Below are positions 23,691-31,937 of a stretch of DNA of 64,000 bases, piece after piece (position 1 is the first letter of the stretch; each line of letters begins with the position of its first letter). The notes beneath the pieces are model-generated. The model did no database searches. It was not told the origin of the DNA and was given only the letters and a program-made list of their open reading frames with translations. Source of the stretch: Celeribacter indicus (lineage in GTDB: Bacteria; Pseudomonadota; Alphaproteobacteria; Rhodobacterales; Rhodobacteraceae); the NCBI RefSeq assembly GCF_000819565.1, contig NZ_CP004393.1, forward strand, positions 4,464,001 to 4,528,000. Direction: 5' to 3'. A program made the translations under genes and the position numbers.

Positions 23691-25672
23691 GCACGCATCC
23701 TTTCCGGCTCGACGGGCACCCGATGCGCACGAAGCCAGTCCGTGAGCTGGCGCAGCCCGTCCCGCCATCCGGTGCGCGGGGTCCAGCCGCAACAGGCGCG
23801 CAGGGCGCTGCTGTCGGCCACGAACCACGGCTGGTCGCCCTCCCGCCAGTCGGCATACTCCACCTCGGGCTCGGCGCCGACGAGACTGGAGATTTCCGCA
23901 AGCACCTGCCGCAGGCTCACCGCATTCCGTGGGCCGCCACCGAGGTTGAAGGCGCGCCCGGACAGGCGGTCGATCCGGTCGAGCAGGAGCCGGTAGGCCG
24001 CCACGGCATCGCTGATCTCGCAGAGATCGCGCACCTGCCGGCCGGTGCCGTAGATCGTGATGCGCTCGCCGCGCAGCGCGCGGATGAGGAAATGCGCGAC
24101 CCAGCCCTGATCCTCCGTACCGAACTGGCGCGGGCCATAGATGCAGGACATGCGCAGCACTGCCGCGGGAAAGCCGTAGCTGTGGGCGTAGTCGAGCACG
24201 TATTGATCCGCGACCCCCTTGGAACAGCCATAGGGCGTCGCGAACTGAAGCGGACGGGTTTCGTCGATACCCGCCGCGAGCGCCGGATCGTCGGGTGCGA
24301 CCGCCTCGCCGGTCTCCGTCAGGGCGATGTCGTCGAGGGGCCCGTAGACCTTGTTGGTGGAGGCGAAGATCACAGGCACCTGCCGTCCGGTCGCCCGGAT
24401 CGCCTCGAGCAGGTTGAGCGTCCCGCGGGCGTTGACCTCGAAATCCTCCGTCGGTGAGAGAAGGCTCGTGGTGACGGCGGTTTGCGCGGCGAGGTGAAAG
24501 ACCGCCTCGGCATCGCGCACCGCCTCCCCCAACCCCTGCTCGTCGCGCAGGTCGATGGTGACCGGGTGTACCCGTCCGGGGTGACGCTCGGTGAGCCAGG
24601 CGAGGTTTTCCTCGACGCCGGGACGGGAGAGGTTGTCGAGCACGATGACCTCGCGCCCTTCGGAAAGGCAGGCGTCGGCAAGGTTCGAACCGACGAAGCC
24701 CGCTCCGCCGGTGATCAGAAGCGGCTTTGCGCCGGGCGAGAGCGCGGGGGCGGACAGGCGGGTAACCTCGCTCACGCGGGAGAGGCCGCCCTCGCCCAGG
24801 AGCCGGGCGAGCAGCTTCGGCTGGCCGTCGGCACCGACCGCCCCGAGATGGTAGTGGCGCGGATCGAACCAGAGCCCCTCCTGCACCGCCACGTCGGGCT
24901 GAATATCCTGCCAGCCGTACCAGTAAAGCCGGTCGGCAGGCGCACGGGCCGCACGCATGAACCGGCGCGCCTGTTCCATCTGGTCGTTGCGCCATGTCGA
25001 ATAGCCGGTCTCGGTGATCCAGATCTCGGCCCCGGTGTTGTAGCGGTCGAGCACCGCGCGCATTTCCCCGAGGTGCATATCCCAGCCCGCCCAAGAGCTT
25101 TCCTCGCTGTCCCAGGTTCCGGGAAATCCATGGAAGCCCACCGCGTGCATGAGTTCGAGCAGCCCGCGCTGCCCCATCAGATCGAGCCAGTAGGGATCGA
25201 ACGGGGCAGGACCGCCGAGCACCGGTTTCCAGCCACGCTCCCGCGTCCAGAAGGCGGCCTTGCCGATCATGTCGCAGAAGATTTCGAACCCCGGATCCAC
25301 ACGCCAGTCCCAGTCGAGCAGGTTGTTCGGCTCGTTCCACAGCTCGACATGCTCGAAATGGCGGCCATAGCGGCTCAGCACCGTATCGGTGAAATCCGCG
25401 AAATCCTTCGGGTTCACCGGCGGACCAGAGCTCTTGCCGGTGCGCGAGAGGGAGGGCGGCGTGTAGTGCAGGCAGGGCAGGAGCTCCATCGTGCCGGCCA
25501 GCCGGGGGATCAGCCAGTCGTACCACTCCTGCCCGCCGGGCGCGTGGAAATCCGCCCATGACAGGTGGGTCCGCAGCCAGGAGGCGCCGGACCGCGACAG
25601 CGCGGGGAGCACCTCCTCGACGCGGACCGCGTCGCCGGGGCGGAACCATTCGACGAAGCCATAGCCGGTCAT
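23687..25672 (-). CDS. Fusion: GH clan-A (xylosidase-like) domain plus NAD epimerase
   Basis: A 661-residue two-domain protein. Residues 1-310 form a (beta/alpha)8 glycosidase domain with the acid/base in VELWNEPNNLLDWDW and nucleophile in IWITETGYSTW, as in GH39/GH5-like enzymes (beta-xylosidase type). Residues about 318-650 are an NAD(P)-dependent epimerase/dehydratase: LLITGGAGFVGSNLADACL, FHLAAQTAVTTSL, catalytic Tyr/Lys in ATPYGCSKGVADQY, and SCIYGPRQFGTEDQG typical of CDP-paratose-2-epimerase-like enzymes. There is no signal peptide, so the glycosidase half is cytosolic, where it may act as a transglycosidase or editor. It overlaps neighbours by ATGA on both sides. The fusion makes sense only if both act on the same glycan. 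Confidence 0.85.
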   Translation of the reverse strand: MTGYGFVEWFRPGDAVRVEEVLPALSRSGASWLRTHLSWADFHAPGGQEWYDWLIPRLAGTMELLPCLHYTPPSLSRTGKSSGPPVNPKDFADFTDTVLSRYGRHFEHVELWNEPNNLLDWDWRVDPGFEIFCDMIGKAAFWTRERGWKPVLGGPAPFDPYWLDLMGQRGLLELMHAVGFHGFPGTWDSEESSWAGWDMHLGEMRAVLDRYNTGAEIWITETGYSTWRNDQMEQARRFMRAARAPADRLYWYGWQDIQPDVAVQEGLWFDPRHYHLGAVGADGQPKLLARLLGEGGLSRVSEVTRLSAPALSPGAKPLLITGGAGFVGSNLADACLSEGREVIVLDNLSRPGVEENLAWLTERHPGRVHPVTIDLRDEQGLGEAVRDAEAVFHLAAQTAVTTSLLSPTEDFEVNARGTLNLLEAIRATGRQVPVIFASTNKVYGPLDDIALTETGEAVAPDDPALAAGIDETRPLQFATPYGCSKGVADQYVLDYAHSYGFPAAVLRMSCIYGPRQFGTEDQGWVAHFLIRALRGERITIYGTGRQVRDLCEISDAVAAYRLLLDRIDRLSGRAFNLGGGPRNAVSLRQVLAEISSLVGAEPEVEYADWREGDQPWFVADSSALRACCGWTPRTGWRDGLRQLTDWLRAHRVPVEPERMRA

Positions 25673-26781
25673 GACACCAGCCCCCGCTCCTCGAGTTCGC
25701 GCCGCATGGTCTGGCTTCGGTCGACCACGCCGGCCCCGCCGACCCAGTCGACGAATTCGTCCAGCGAAGCCTCGAGCCGATGCTCCGGCACGAAGCCGAG
25801 ACCGTCGCGGGCCTTGTCGATTGCGGCGAAACAGTTGCGGATGTCCCCCGCACGGGACCGGCCAAGGATCTCCGGCGTCAGGTCCGGCCGCCCCATCGCC
25901 GTGGCGAGAAGTTCGGCGACCTGCCGGATCGTGTAGGCCCGCCCGGAGCCGATGTTGTAGACTTCTCCGCCGGCGTCCCCCGCCTCGAGCGCGAGGCGGA
26001 AGGCACGGGCGACATCGCGCACATGGACGAAGTCGCGCCGCTGCGCGCCATCCTCGAAGATGAGCGGACGCTCGCCCGACGCCAGACGGGAGGCGAAATT
26101 CGCGAGCACGCCGGTATACGGGTTGGACAGGGCCTGTCCGGGGCCGAAGACGTTGAACAGCCGGAGCGCGGTCGCCGGAATGCCATAGGCCGCGCCAAAG
26201 ATCAGCGTGGCCTGTTCCTGGGCGTATTTGGTGAGCGCGTAGATCGAGGCGAGATCGGGACGCTTCGTCTCGTCGGTCGCCATCGGCTCGAGCGCCTCGC
26301 CCTCCGGGCCGCGCGGCTCCCAGCGCCCCGCACGCAGATCCGCGGCCCGGCGGCGCGCGGAGTCGTAGCGGTCGCCGGTCTCGAGGGCATAGGCGCCCTC
26401 GCCGTAGATGCTCATCGAGGAGGCGACGACCAGCCGCTTCACCGGATGATCCGCGATCGCCTCGAGCAGCACCGCCGTGCCGAGGTCGTTCACCCCCACG
26501 TAGCGCGAGATCTCGTACATCGACTGGCCGACCCCGACCTCGGCGGCGAGATGAATCACCGCATCGCAGCCCTCGAGCGCGCTGCGCAGGCTTTCGGCGA
26601 AGCGGATATCGCCACGGATGACGGCCGCCTCGGGCGGGATATCGGTCACCTCTCCGGCGCCGTCGTGAACCTGGTCGATCATCGCGTCGTAAAGGCGGAC
26701 TCCGTATCCGGCCCGGATCAGTTCGCTTGCGACATGGCGTCCGATGAAGCCGCAGCCGCCGGTGATGAGGACGAGGGGCAT
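25669..26781 (-). CDS. NAD-dependent epimerase/dehydratase, first gene of operon
   Basis: A 370-residue extended short-chain dehydrogenase. The start is VLITGGCGFIGRHVASELIR; then AVIHLAAEVGVGQSMYEISR, catalytic YALTKYAQEQ (Tyr/Lys), FNVFGPGQALSNPYTGVLAN and FVHVRDVARAFRLAL. These features fit a nucleotide-sugar 4-epimerase or related sugar-modifying enzyme. It is promoter-proximal in the eight-gene operon, with AAAGGAGAGCACC before the ATG and a GGAAC-N16-TGTT promoter 35 bases upstream. The exact sugar is unknown. Confidence 0.85.
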   Translation of the reverse strand: MPLVLITGGCGFIGRHVASELIRAGYGVRLYDAMIDQVHDGAGEVTDIPPEAAVIRGDIRFAESLRSALEGCDAVIHLAAEVGVGQSMYEISRYVGVNDLGTAVLLEAIADHPVKRLVVASSMSIYGEGAYALETGDRYDSARRRAADLRAGRWEPRGPEGEALEPMATDETKRPDLASIYALTKYAQEQATLIFGAAYGIPATALRLFNVFGPGQALSNPYTGVLANFASRLASGERPLIFEDGAQRRDFVHVRDVARAFRLALEAGDAGGEVYNIGSGRAYTIRQVAELLATAMGRPDLTPEILGRSRAGDIRNCFAAIDKARDGLGFVPEHRLEASLDEFVDWVGGAGVVDRSQTMRRELEERGLVS

Positions 26782-26815
26782 GGTGCTCTCCTTTTCGGGT
26801 TGCGTTGCGGTGATG

Positions 26816-26840
26816 AACAGCAGGCGGACACGTATGTTCC
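26816..26840 (-). promoter_or_regulatory. EcfG-type promoter for the eight-gene sugar operon
   Basis: Minus strand: GGAAC, 16 bases, TGTT, ending 35 bases before the ATG at 26781. It is divergent from the promoter at 26953-26977. Confidence 0.65.
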
Positions 26841-26952
26841 AGAAATTGTTGAAGGAAAGTCCCGGATCATCTTCTTTGACTATGTCTTCGATGACTTCTT
26901 CAACAATATCAGCAGCTTCCGCTGCCGGTGCCGGGCAAGTCCCTCAACAGGC

Positions 26953-26977
26953 GGAACAAACGGACGTTGCTGCTGTT
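26953..26977 (+). promoter_or_regulatory. EcfG-type promoter for the bi-domain oxidoreductase
   Basis: Plus strand: GGAAC, 16 bases, TGTT, ending 37 bases before the ATG at 27014. With 26816-26840 it forms a divergent stress-promoter pair that would co-induce all nine cassette genes. Confidence 0.65.
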
Positions 26978-27013
26978 GCTGGAGCTGCGATGACAGCAGA
27001 AAGGACCAGGACC

Positions 27014-29005
27014 ATGGACGGAGCACAGCTCACCACGACACGACTTGCGGCGCAGATCGTCGAACCGGGACGGGTGGCGATGGTCGAGGACGCGATCGGA
27101 CAGCCGGGTCAGGGCGAGGTGCGGGTCAGGCTCGAAGGCTGCGGTGTCTGTGCGTCCAACCTCGGTCCGTGGTCGGGACCGGAGTGGATGGAGTTCCCCC
27201 TGCCCGCCGGCGATCTCGGACACGAGGCGTGGGGCCGGATCGAGGCGACAGGCCCCGGCGTCGATCCCGCGCGCCGTGGAGAGCGGGTGGCGGTGTTCGG
27301 CAGCCGTGGCTATGCCACGGAGGAGATCGTGCCCGCCGATGCGGCGCTGGCCATTCCACCGGAGCTCGCAGGACGTCCGGTCCCCGCAGAACCCGTAGCC
27401 TGCGCGCTGTCGATCTTCCGCAAGGCGCGGATCGGCGCCGGCGATCGCGTCGCGATCATCGGCATCGGATTTCTCGGCGCGCTGCTGACGCAGATGGCGG
27501 TGCGCGCCGGGGCCGAGGTGATTGCGATCTCGCGCCGCGACGACAGTCTCGCGTTGGCGCAGAACCATGGCGCGGTGGCGACGGTCCCGCTTCGCGACCA
27601 CGGCGACGTGATCGCGCGGGTCGGGGAGCTCACCGGAGGCACGCTTTGCGACGTCACGATCGAATGCACCGGGCATCAATGGCCGCTCGACCTGGCCGCC
27701 GAAATCACCCGCGAAAGCGGGCGGCTCGTCATCGCCGGCTATCACCAGGACGGTCCCCGACAGGTGAACATGCAGCTCTGGAACTGGCGCGCCTTCGAGA
27801 TCGTGAACGCACATGAGCGCGACCGGGCGATGAACCTGGCGACCATGCGCGAGGCGCTCGAGGCCTGGGCGAAGGGTCATATCGACCCCGAACCGCTGTT
27901 TACGCATGTCTATCCGCTCGACCGGCTGGGCGCGGCGCTCGACGCCACTCGCGACAAGCCCGACGGCTTCGTGAAGGCGCTGGTCCGGATGCCGCCGTCG
28001 CACGCGCTGCCGCGGCTCGGCTTTCTCGGGCTCGGCTGGATCGGGCGCAACCGGATGGAGGCGCTCGCGGCGAGCGGCGGATGCGACATCGTCGCGCTCT
28101 CCGATGCCGATCCCGAGGCGCTCGCCGTCTGTGCCGACAGCGCGTCTGGCGCGGTCACGGCACGGGATCTCGGCGCCGTTCTGGGCACGAAGCCCGACGG
28201 CGTCGTCATCGCGACGCCCTCCGCCCTCCATGCCGAGCAGGCCATCGCCGCGCTCGACGCCGGGGCCGCCGTCTTCTGTCAAAAACCGCTCGGGCGCACG
28301 GCGGAGGAGGTGCGTCGGGTGGTCGCGGCGGCGAAGCGGGCGGACCGGCTGCTCGACGTCGATCTGTGCTATCGCCAGACCGCCGCGGGACGGGCGCTGC
28401 GGGCCGAGCTTGCCAGCGGACGGATCGGTCGCCCCGGTTTCGTCGATCTGGTGTTCCACAATGCCTATGGGCCCGACAAGCCGTGGTTCTACGACCGCAG
28501 CCAGTCGGGCGGTGGGTGCCTCACCGATCTCGGCACCCATCTCGTCGATCTCGCGATGTGGCTGCTCGACTGGCCGGAACTGAAGGTCCTCTCTGCCCAG
28601 CTCCGGTGCGGCGGAGCGCCCGTCTCCGGCGAAGGCAACGGCGTGGAGGATTTCGCCGTCGCCACGCTGGAGACGGCGGAGGGCGTTCCGGTCAGGATTT
28701 GCTGTTCCTGGAATCTGCCTGCCGGTCAGGACGCGCTCATATCGGCGGAAATCTATGGCGAGGCAGGCGGAGCGAGCCTGCGCAACGTCGGTGGGTCCTT
28801 CTACGATTTCGAGGCGCGTCGGATGGATGGATGCCGGTCGGAGCTGCTGTCCTCCCCGCCGGACGCGTGGGGAGGACGGGCTGCGCTGGACTGGCTCGGC
28901 CGGCTGTCGCAAGGCGGGGGGTACGATCCGGCCTGCGAGCATCTGGTCGCGGTGGCGCAGGTGCTGGACCAAGTCTATGAGACGGCCGGTGTCCCGCACA
29001 ATTGA
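27014..29005 (+). CDS. Bi-domain oxidoreductase: alcohol dehydrogenase plus Gfo/Idh/MocA
   Basis: A 663-residue fusion. Residues 1-335 are a zinc-type medium-chain dehydrogenase (LEGCGVCASNLGPW, GDLGHEAWGRI, NAD loop GIGFLGALLTQMA) that lacks the four-cysteine structural-zinc loop. Residues 338-663 are a Gfo/Idh/MocA oxidoreductase (LGFLGLGWIGRNRMEAL, VFCQKPLGRTAEEV, CLTDLGTHLVDLAMWLLDW). Such bi-domain oxidoreductases occur in sugar gene clusters and could oxidise and reduce the same sugar in turn, for example in epimerisation through a keto intermediate. An earlier ATG at 26990 would start within a few bases of the predicted transcript start, so 27014 is preferred. It is divergent from the sugar operon. 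Confidence 0.85.
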   Translation: MDGAQLTTTRLAAQIVEPGRVAMVEDAIGQPGQGEVRVRLEGCGVCASNLGPWSGPEWMEFPLPAGDLGHEAWGRIEATGPGVDPARRGERVAVFGSRGYATEEIVPADAALAIPPELAGRPVPAEPVACALSIFRKARIGAGDRVAIIGIGFLGALLTQMAVRAGAEVIAISRRDDSLALAQNHGAVATVPLRDHGDVIARVGELTGGTLCDVTIECTGHQWPLDLAAEITRESGRLVIAGYHQDGPRQVNMQLWNWRAFEIVNAHERDRAMNLATMREALEAWAKGHIDPEPLFTHVYPLDRLGAALDATRDKPDGFVKALVRMPPSHALPRLGFLGLGWIGRNRMEALAASGGCDIVALSDADPEALAVCADSASGAVTARDLGAVLGTKPDGVVIATPSALHAEQAIAALDAGAAVFCQKPLGRTAEEVRRVVAAAKRADRLLDVDLCYRQTAAGRALRAELASGRIGRPGFVDLVFHNAYGPDKPWFYDRSQSGGGCLTDLGTHLVDLAMWLLDWPELKVLSAQLRCGGAPVSGEGNGVEDFAVATLETAEGVPVRICCSWNLPAGQDALISAEIYGEAGGASLRNVGGSFYDFEARRMDGCRSELLSSPPDAWGGRAALDWLGRLSQGGGYDPACEHLVAVAQVLDQVYETAGVPHN

Positions 29006-29074
29006 CAAATGTTAGGGGAGTGACATCCCTCTGGGCTGCTTCCCGCGCAGGGCCGGATTTGCACCGTTCATTTC

Positions 29075-29102
29075 TTGACCGATGACAGGCCGACCCTACT
29101 GT
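29075..29102 (+). promoter_or_regulatory. Possible housekeeping promoter for the ECF sigma gene
   Basis: TTGACC, 16 bases, TACTGT, about 180 bases before the TTG start at 29285. No GGAAC-type element was found in the 29006-29284 gap, which holds no gene that I can see. Confidence 0.3.
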
Positions 29103-29284
29103 CTAGCAGGTCAAAAGGCCCGGTTTCCCTAGCGCCGCTCGTTACATCAGGGGAGGTCGGACCGAACTGTAGCGAGTTCCGAGTTTGGGTCTGTTGCCGC
29201 CCCGCCCTCCTCTTGGACGCGGGAGCCAGCGATTGCTCTGCCCCCCAGTTGCGGAACTCAATTTTCACAGAAGGGGGATTACCA

Positions 29285-29797
29285 TTGGCTCAAGTGACTG
29301 AACGCGACCCGGCATCGGAGGGCGTCCTCGACTATATCCCCGCCCTGCGCGCCTATGCCTGGAGCCTCACCCGGCGGCATCAGGAGGTCGACGATCTCGT
29401 GCAGGAAACCCTCATGAAGGCGATTGCCAATATCGACCGCTTCCAGATGGGTACGAACCTGCGCGCATGGCTCATGACCATCATGCGCAACACGTTCTAC
29501 AACCAGATTGCCAAGAGAAAGAGGGAGACCTTCGGCGAAAAGGACTGTGCCTCGGGCATGGCCTGGGTGCCCGGCACCCAGGAATGGACACTCCATGGCA
29601 CGGAGATCATGGGGGCGGTCGAACGCCTGCCGCCGCATTACCGCGAAACGCTGATCCTCGTCGTCATGCTCGGGGAAAGCTACGAAACCACGGCGGAGAT
29701 CTGCGGTGTGGCGACGGGCACGATCAAGAGCCGCGTCAACCGGGCACGGGCGATGGTTCTCGAACAGCTCGGGGAGGTCGAGATGACGCGGATGTGA
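29285..29797 (+). CDS. ECF sigma factor, EcfG-like
   Basis: A 170-residue sigma-70 family ECF factor. Region 2 reads LRAYAWSLTRRHQEVDDLVQ, then NIDRFQMGTNLRAWLMTIMR and NTFYNQIAKRKRE; region 4 has LPPHYRETLILVVMLGESYE and the helix-turn-helix ICGVATGTIKSRVNRARAMV. The layout, especially RFQxGTNLRAWL and GTIKSRVNRAR, is that of EcfG-group sigma factors, which direct the alphaproteobacterial general stress response from GGAAC-N16-CGTT promoters. The start is TTG at 29285 with AAGGGGGA six bases upstream; the frame upstream is open but lacks any conserved residue. No phyR or nepR lies beside it. It probably reads many of the promoters in this window. Confidence 0.8.
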   Translation: MAQVTERDPASEGVLDYIPALRAYAWSLTRRHQEVDDLVQETLMKAIANIDRFQMGTNLRAWLMTIMRNTFYNQIAKRKRETFGEKDCASGMAWVPGTQEWTLHGTEIMGAVERLPPHYRETLILVVMLGESYETTAEICGVATGTIKSRVNRARAMVLEQLGEVEMTRM

Positions 29798-29871
29798 CCC
29801 GTCCCGACCGGAGACGGGAACCACCGGCGACGGCGGGGGTTAGTGCAATAGGAACGAATTTGGAGGTTCTC

Positions 29872-30384
29872 ATGCCGAAGGTTCTGCCGCACATCCTCGC
29901 ACCGCTTCTGCTCACCGCCGCTCTCGGCGCACAGGCCGTTCAGGCACAGGAACAGGACCAGTCGCGGGACACTCTGGCACTCGCCGCGACGGAGGACCAA
30001 GGCACCTATCTGGTCGGCCCGGATGGCCGGCCGGTCTATATCATGATCACCGAGCACGGGGCAGGCGACGATCTCGACCCGCTCCAGTCCTGCGAGGAAC
30101 AGTGCCGCGTCGAATGGCCGGTGGTTACCATCGACGACGATATCACCACGGGCGAGGGGGTCGAGAGCGATCTCGCCGATACCGTGGAATGGCGGGGAGA
30201 GCAGGCGCTCACCTATCGCGGCCAGCCGCTTTTCTATTTCTACCGCGACAGCGCCGGCGAAGCCCCGGAAGGACAGGGTATCTTCAGCCATGGCGGGCAC
30301 TGGGCGCTTCTGGCACCGGACGGCACACCGTTCGAGGACGAGATCGCACCGGACCCGGAACAGACGGAAGGAGAGTTCCAGTGA
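29872..30384 (+). CDS. Secreted protein with YLVGPDGRPVY repeats (COG4315-like)
   Basis: A 170-residue exported protein. Residues 1-25 are a signal peptide (ending VQA). Two repeat-like units follow: TYLVGPDGRPVYIM...CEEQCRVEWPVV and the later LTYRGQPLFYFYRDSAGEAPEGQG with HWALLAPDGTPF. This arrangement is that of the small periplasmic/lipoprotein family of secreted repeats with a Yx4D pattern, unknown in function. Two cysteines (CEEQC) could form a disulfide. GGAGG precedes the ATG. It is probably in an operon with the sigma gene 74 bases upstream and the BON gene, with which it overlaps by GTGA. Confidence 0.78.
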   Translation: MPKVLPHILAPLLLTAALGAQAVQAQEQDQSRDTLALAATEDQGTYLVGPDGRPVYIMITEHGAGDDLDPLQSCEEQCRVEWPVVTIDDDITTGEGVESDLADTVEWRGEQALTYRGQPLFYFYRDSAGEAPEGQGIFSHGGHWALLAPDGTPFEDEIAPDPEQTEGEFQ

Positions 30385-30749
30385 CGCAGGAGACCGAGAA
30401 GCGACCGGCGGGAAGCGAGAAGGTGGTGCATGTGCGGTCCGACCTCGCGGAACCGAGCCGCCCGGAAGGCCATTTCGGCGTCCACCAGCCGATCCCGGCG
30501 CAGACGCCCACCTATCGCCCGCCGGAGCCGCCGGCCTCTGACGCGGAACTCGCCGAACGGGTCCGTGCCGCGCTTGACGACGACGGGCGGGCGGGTGCCG
30601 GTGATGTCACCGTGTCGGTCAACGGCGCGGTGGTGGATCTGCACGGCGAGGTCGAGCGGGAATTCCACCGCACGCTCGTGGCCGCGCTCGCCCAGTCGGT
30701 TCCCGGCGTGCTGAGCGTCAACAACCACCTCGCGATCCGCGTGCTCTGA
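30381..30749 (+). CDS. BON-domain protein
   Basis: A 122-residue protein. Residues 1-55 are a Pro/Glu-rich tail and residues about 58-122 a BON domain (SDAELAERVRAALDDDGRAG, VTVSVNGAVVDLHGEVE, VPGVLSVNNHLAIRVL). BON domains bind membrane lipid; this one lacks a signal peptide. It starts with GTG overlapping the previous stop (GTGA), with GAAGGAG upstream. It belongs to the sigma-factor-linked operon and is a second BON protein in the window after 7165-7803. Confidence 0.8.
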   Translation: MTQETEKRPAGSEKVVHVRSDLAEPSRPEGHFGVHQPIPAQTPTYRPPEPPASDAELAERVRAALDDDGRAGAGDVTVSVNGAVVDLHGEVEREFHRTLVAALAQSVPGVLSVNNHLAIRVL

Positions 30750-30805
30750 ACCCGCTGCGGGACAGCGGCAAATGCACGCCGGCGGAGGATGAAAGGAGAA
30801 CGATC

Positions 30806-31075
30806 ATGTCCGCACCCGACACCAACACCAAGAAACAGGCCCGGCGCCACTGGCCGCCGTTGCTCGCCTTCCTGCTCGTCGTGTGTTTCGGCGTGGGGAT
30901 CATCCTTTACTGGACGATGGAAGAAACCGCAACGGCGCCTGAAACAGAACAAACCGCGCCCGCGATGCAACCGCCCAGCGCCGAGGAGATGAACGAAGGC
31001 GATGTCGATGCGCCCCCCTCCGCGCCTCAGACCGAAATCACCCCGGATCCGGTCAACCCCGGCCTCGACGAGTAA
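30806..31075 (+). CDS. Small single-pass membrane protein, acidic tail
   Basis: An 89-residue protein. A basic N-terminus (NTKKQARRHW) precedes one membrane helix (residues 17-38, PLLAFLLVVCFGVGIILYW). The remaining 50 residues are Pro/Glu/Thr-rich and probably disordered on the periplasmic side. AAAGGAG precedes the ATG. It is the last gene of the sigma-linked operon and is followed by a hairpin at 31088-31118. Function unknown. Confidence 0.7.
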   Translation: MSAPDTNTKKQARRHWPPLLAFLLVVCFGVGIILYWTMEETATAPETEQTAPAMQPPSAEEMNEGDVDAPPSAPQTEITPDPVNPGLDE

Positions 31076-31087
31076 GGAAGACCGAGA

Positions 31088-31118
31088 GGGAGTGGCCCGG
31101 CGTGATCGGGCCATTCCC
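31088..31118 (+). terminator. Hairpin after sigma-factor operon
   Basis: A stem of about 12 pairs (GGGAGTGGCCCG, 31088-31099, with CGGGCCATTCCC, 31107-31118) around a seven-base loop, 13 bases after the stop at 31075. No T run follows, so it is only a candidate. The 31119-31284 stretch shows nothing else. Confidence 0.45.
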
Positions 31119-31284
31119 ATCGGCTTGACGGGTTTGCGATTGTTGGCTGCCTCTGTGCCGCACGGGCATCGGCCTCATGGGACACGGATCTTCAGCGGGT
31201 CGACAAGGCGCTTAATGACGGTCTCGCCGGCGTTCTGTGTCCAGACGCGCCGGTGCGAACCGGAGCTCGGTCGGATTGGGGGGG

Positions 31285-31866
31285 TCAAACCTTCTTCTGT
31301 GCGAGGAGCCATGCGGGATAACTCCGGTTCTCGCGCCCGCTGAGGCCGAGTTCCTCTCGCACCTGCTCCAGCGCCGAGACATCCTCCCCTTCCAGGGCAA
31401 TACTGTCGATGCCGCTGGCGCCGGGAATGCCGATATCGCCCTCGATCGCGACGGTCTCGACCAGGCCGCCCGGCGCGCGATATTGCGCCCGCGCCTTGTG
31501 CAATCGGAAGGCGCGGTATCCTTCGCGGCGAAATGCCTCCACGAACGCCGCGGCATCGTGGACTTCCATCGGCTCGAAAGGCGGCAGGGCCTCCGGCGCG
31601 TCGAGCGCTCCTGTGATCTCCACGCCCGTCGCTGGCAGACGCACGCGGCCGCGTGGCGCCCATCGTTCGAAGTCCCCCTCGCGCCCGAGCAGCACCTTCA
31701 GGTCGAGTTCCACCCCGTCGCGCAGCTTGAGGGCAGAGGTACCGGGATCGCGCAACAGGTAGATATCGGTGCGGTGATCGCGGCCGCACAGCTCGAAACG
31801 CGCATCGATCCGCCGCCGGAGCGCGGCGCTGTCTTGCTCGAATATGCGAAATTCCACGCGGGACAT
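31285..31866 (-). CDS. CYTH-like domain protein
   Basis: A 193-residue soluble protein with alternating charged strands as in the CYTH fold (class IV adenylate cyclase, thiamine triphosphatase): VEFRIFEQDSAALRRRID, DIYLLRDPGTSALKLRDGVE followed by LDLKVLLGR, FRLHKARAQYRAP, and VAIEGDIGIPG. The exact ExExK start motif is degenerate (EFR), so the substrate is uncertain; triphosphate or phosphate-chain binding is the family norm. It lies in a stress-promoter unit with the 47-residue gene upstream (32081), from which it is separated by 71 bases. Confidence in fold is moderate, in reaction low. Confidence 0.55.
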   Translation of the reverse strand: MSRVEFRIFEQDSAALRRRIDARFELCGRDHRTDIYLLRDPGTSALKLRDGVELDLKVLLGREGDFERWAPRGRVRLPATGVEITGALDAPEALPPFEPMEVHDAAAFVEAFRREGYRAFRLHKARAQYRAPGGLVETVAIEGDIGIPGASGIDSIALEGEDVSALEQVREELGLSGRENRSYPAWLLAQKKV

Positions 31867-31937
31867 GGCGACTCCTTTCCGTGTCGTGACGGCGCTGCCC
31901 CGGACATGCCGACGCGGGCAGACCGACGTTGCGCCAC

